A DNA stretch of 64,000 nucleotides, taken from assembly GCA_004802705.1 (NCBI GenBank), contig SGPL01000073.1, forward strand, positions 1-64,000, read 5' to 3'. Below the pieces are notes generated by a model that did not search any database, was not told the DNA's origin, and worked only from the letters and a program-made list of their open reading frames with translations. This DNA comes from Bondarzewia mesenterica. Its lineage: Eukaryota; Basidiomycota; Agaricomycetes; Russulales; Bondarzewiaceae. A program made the translations under genes and the position numbers. Shown here piece by piece: positions 60,880 to 64,000 of this stretch. How positions within the stretch are numbered: position 1 is the stretch's first letter; each line of letters starts with the position of its first letter.

Positions 60880-62033
60880 ATTACCTACATCTCCGTCCTT
60901 TGTTCCTGCCAGACACACATTCNACTCTTTANCGGTTACCGGTTGCCANTGTCAAAGGCCTTCAATTNGAAGTGCCATTGTCTCTNTTGCTCAGCCCTCG
61001 CATTTTGATCGTGGCCGTATGCATGTTCNTTACTTTCCTCCCTCCATCAANNGACAGATTTTTTTCTCCTGAACGCACACCTAGCCCCGATANGACAGAN
61101 GACTCTAACATCAACCGACNGTTATTCCCTTTTGAGGACTGCGCCCATGTTGCCNTCGGACAGGAGTCAACTCTTAGTGAATTATCTCNCAAGGAGTTGA
61201 GACATCACGGCGAGAAAGGTGCNTCTTGTTTCNGACNTAGGCATGCTCAGTAGTATACAGCTGACTTCCCTGCATATGCCACTTCACATTCCATCCTCTT
61301 TGACTCTTATTCTGCAGTGATGGATGACTCACATGANGATATTAAGGTTGAATATGTAGGNAAGGATCAATCCGGACNAGGAGAGTTTTCTTTGTGCATT
61401 TGCCTGTTTCTCTGCTGATGTTTTCTTTAGGCCTTTGTTCAAAGTCTTTCCCTTCTGACCCAAAGCATGTTCAGAATGTGTGGACTCAATCCTGCATNGA
61501 CTCCGTCTCTCCACCNGCTTCCACAAGTGAGGCTGCAGGACGAGGACCCGAAAAGGCTGCTATCGATACAATCCTCTCTGANGTCGATGNGATGATACCG
61601 CNGCCAAAGAGAAATGCAGCTAATACTGGTCGTCNNCAAAATGTGTTACTCTCAGATCTCGGCTNNGAGCGCACGTCTTACAGGAAGTTTCAGGTATGTC
61701 CTCCACTGTTCTATTCCATTGGCATTGTTTTAACCTCTACTCCACGCTCTGCACAGAATAGCATACATTCTCTTTGCCACGATTTCCTCGACACCAGGGT
61801 GTCGTACTCTGATCAAGATGAAGGAGCAATTCGTGTCTTTCATCAACAGGTCAGTCATTTTCCCAAGTTGGTGCAATTAGCGTCACTAACATTTGTTTCA
61901 GGCGGTGAAGAACCATCCTTTTCTAAAGCAGTATGCATCGCAGTGGCCCGCCACCAGTTTTGCCCAAATGTACTTGAAAAATACGTCAGCCCAATTTCGC
62001 AAAGGAAGAAAAAGGGCAGACGACCACCTGTAA
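60880..62033 (+). CDS. Hypothetical protein, N-rich, element-associated
   Basis: Plus-strand exons separated by short introns: FSPERTPSPD (about 61064-61093), NRLLFPFEDCAHVAVGQEST-type text (61120-61190), DDSHEDIKVEYVGKDQSGQG (61325-61383), SFPSDPKHVQNVWTQSC (61444-61497), SLCHDFLDTRVSYSDQDEGA (61770-61830) and AVKNHPFLKQYASQWPATSF then AQMYLKNTSAQFRKGRK, stop 62031-62033. Many Ns make residues uncertain; the start is not located. No family recognised. It is convergent with the gene at 62279, a layout suggesting one mobile unit. Confidence 0.4.
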
Positions 62034-62278
62034 CTTTAGATTCTGGCACCTCCTTTCCTTCCGTCTTTTCTCTATAAGTATACGTTAGCTCGCTGAAGTT
62101 CGCTTATTGTTTTTGTACGGCCCATAGTANGTTGGGCAAGAAAATACGATACAGTGCAGTCAAATATATTCATGAAACTTGCCAGCNAAGCTGATTCAAT
62201 ACCTCCNTCTCCTCAATTCCGAATCACACGTCCGTCTACGATTNAAACCCGTTCCAATCTTCGTACTCCTCGCCGACC

Positions 62279-63962
62279 TCAACCTGATTCNGGCCCCTGT
62301 TCGTTTCCTCTCCTGGATTCGTATGCCGTAGTCTGCCGCCTGACCCACTTGACCCTGGGTANGCCNCNGCTCCACTCNTTCCACTAGCTCCAGAATTGGG
62401 ATGCGCAAGGCTGAAGTCATGGTCACAATCTTGTACGTCGAGCTTGTCGACTTGCCATGGCTTCAGAGAAGCAAGCCATACGTCNTCGTAGCAGTTACGA
62501 GGAAGGCCGGGGGGGGNCGATTACTTCAGAGTTGATCCACGTGCTGTAGNGANGCAGACGAGGNTGAGCGCCTGGTATACCACGCCTGCCCATCTTGGGC
62601 ATTCNTTGATCTCGTCGGATGGAGTCCAGCTCCCACTGAAACCTTNCGAGGTAACGACTACGCCATGCGGGCGAAATGCGATGAAAGAATCTGCNGGGTT
62701 CCTCGCCAGGCGTGCACTCATAATCCGACTCATCTGAGCTGANGGCTGCCGTACCCAGACTCTGGTACAACTTCCAATGCCTGGACAGAAATCCATTATC
62801 ACGAACCACGTCCAGCCGTGCGTCGAATAGCTATGGAGCAATTATCATTCNGCAATCCATTCGGATGCGGGAGTGAAAACGCACCTTCTTCCTTCTAGTC
62901 CCGTTTGAAGTTCTTTTCAATCGCCCCTCGCGCTTAGCTTGGTTTGGCTTTAGGACACGCTCTTTGTAGGCCTCTCGTACATGCTTNAGATGTGNGACCA
63001 GGCTGAATTTGACGTATTCCTCNTCGAGCAATTCTGGTGCAAGCGAGCTGCCGTCACTTGTATCCTGATACCAATGGTCCACTAGAACACNCCGTCTGAA
63101 GTCTTCAGCAAAGACNGAAATTGCCTCCTGATTGAAATGAGAAANGGGAGAACNGGAGAGGTCGAGTCAAAAATGAGAAGCCGACGTCGTGATGGCATCA
63201 GGNGCTCTTTCGTCGTATTTTTCCAGCTCCTCCTTTNTTGGGGGTGGAGGGGTATTAGCCAACTCATCTAAGGATCTTATCCTTAGCATGCCTAGTAAAT
63301 GGCTACGTATATGACTCTGAATTGTGTGAGTCAGTGTTTGGGACAGACAAATGTATGAAACATACTCGGAAAATATTGTGCTGAGGATGNCGCTTGTCTA
63401 NGTCTACCAATTGAGGCCTTCAGNGGGTACGTGCGCGGCGATAACCTTGACAATCGCCCTCGTCNTCCTCGTCTTCTGAGTCTCTTGAATGATCCTCATT
63501 GACGGCAGTCTCTGGACGGTCAAGGGCACCTATGCGTCCCGCACGGCNCGGCATTTGGTGGTCGGAAAGTCCGGAATTATTGGGACTAGATGCGTGACCC
63601 TGGGGCAAGGCAAGATGGCGAAGAGCTTTCATATCTTCTCTCAGTTCNTNTACCTGCCTCGACTGGGTCACAAGAAAATGAGTCATTTCNGACTGAAGCT
63701 TCCCAATACTGNTTGATACGATGCTGCACATCGTACTGATAGATTGTGCTATCGTGGCCTCAATGGANGCATCTGATCTTCCAGGCGCGGGGAAGCCAGC
63801 ATGACTAGAATATCCCACNTCGAGATCATCAACACCCTGGGATGGAACATGAGTAAGAATGGATTTTGATACATAATTAACCCACAGATGAATAGAAAGT
63901 CCNCGCATCTCTCTCTTTCTCNTTCCCCTTTTNTCGACGCCNTGCTCCAAAATTGGGTCCAT
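62279..63962 (-). CDS. Agaricomycete-expanded hypothetical protein
   Basis: Minus-strand exons follow the pattern of a family I recall as very numerous in mushroom genomes and often near transposons. It begins MDPILE at 63962, with QGVDDLEVGYSSHAGFPAPG and SEMTHFLVTQSRQV in a probable coiled coil. Then LDELANTPPPP..KEELEKYD (about 63275-63220), FAEDFRR, EYVKFSLVSHLKHVREAYKE (about 63020-62965) and a basic KREGRLKR stretch. The hallmark SSDESDYECTPGEEP is about 62735-62690, followed by ISPAWRSRYL, MGRRGIPGA, VWLASLKPWQVDKLDV and the ending VKWVRRQTTAYESRRGNEQG, stop 62279-62281. The function of the family is unknown. Many Ns; possible internal stops cannot be separated from ambiguity. Confidence 0.55.
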
Positions 63963-64000
63963 TCTCTTCGGAAATGGGAGGATCGATCAACTCAAACTGC

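Overview
The window reads as nuclear DNA of an agaricomycete (mushroom-forming) basidiomycete. Genes are split by many short introns (about 50-60 nt, GTRNGY...YAG), and the inferred proteins include families typical of these fungi: a Plavaka-type CACTA transposase, DUF6698 and DUF6914-like proteins, Tnp2 and agaricomycete F-box proteins. Gene calls rest on translated motifs and splice signals read by eye; no database search was run.

Bases 1-31,000 are mostly ordinary host chromosome. In order: the end of an unknown gene; mitochondrial Hsp70 (SSC1) divergent from an aminoglycoside-phosphotransferase-fold kinase; PTRHD1; the ubiquitin-like HUB1/UBL5; a SUR7/PalI membrane protein with a histidine-rich tail; a headless DUF6699 remnant; an F-box protein divergent from a microcephalin-like BRCT protein; a secreted GH43 glycosidase; a Bud4/anillin-like PH protein; a CsbD-like stress protein; and a phospholipid:diacylglycerol acyltransferase (LRO1/PDAT) that contains a 6-nt microexon.

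Bases 31,000-47,000 are mobile-element territory: a decayed kinase gene, a DUF6914-like gene, a divergent DUF6698 + Plavaka transposase pair (likely one element) and a Tnp2 transposase with in-frame stops.

Bases 47,478-60,723 form the most unusual structure: two arms of exactly 1,686 bp in inverted orientation enclose 9,874 bp. The interior holds a decayed DUF6914-like gene, an unknown multi-exon gene and a WD40 protein with a C-terminal membrane segment. In the stretch I aligned, the arms differ only by transitions, mostly at CpG. Beyond the right arm lies a convergent pair of N-rich genes, one from a family I recall as strongly expanded in Agaricomycetes.

Two themes cross the window. Premature stops in the mobile or duplicated genes are all explicable as C:G to T:A changes, as expected for methylation-linked or RIP-like mutation. 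In contrast, four frame breaks in otherwise good genes are each explained by one extra base in a homopolymer, and scattered single Ns cluster in the same regions, so those are probably sequencing or consensus faults.
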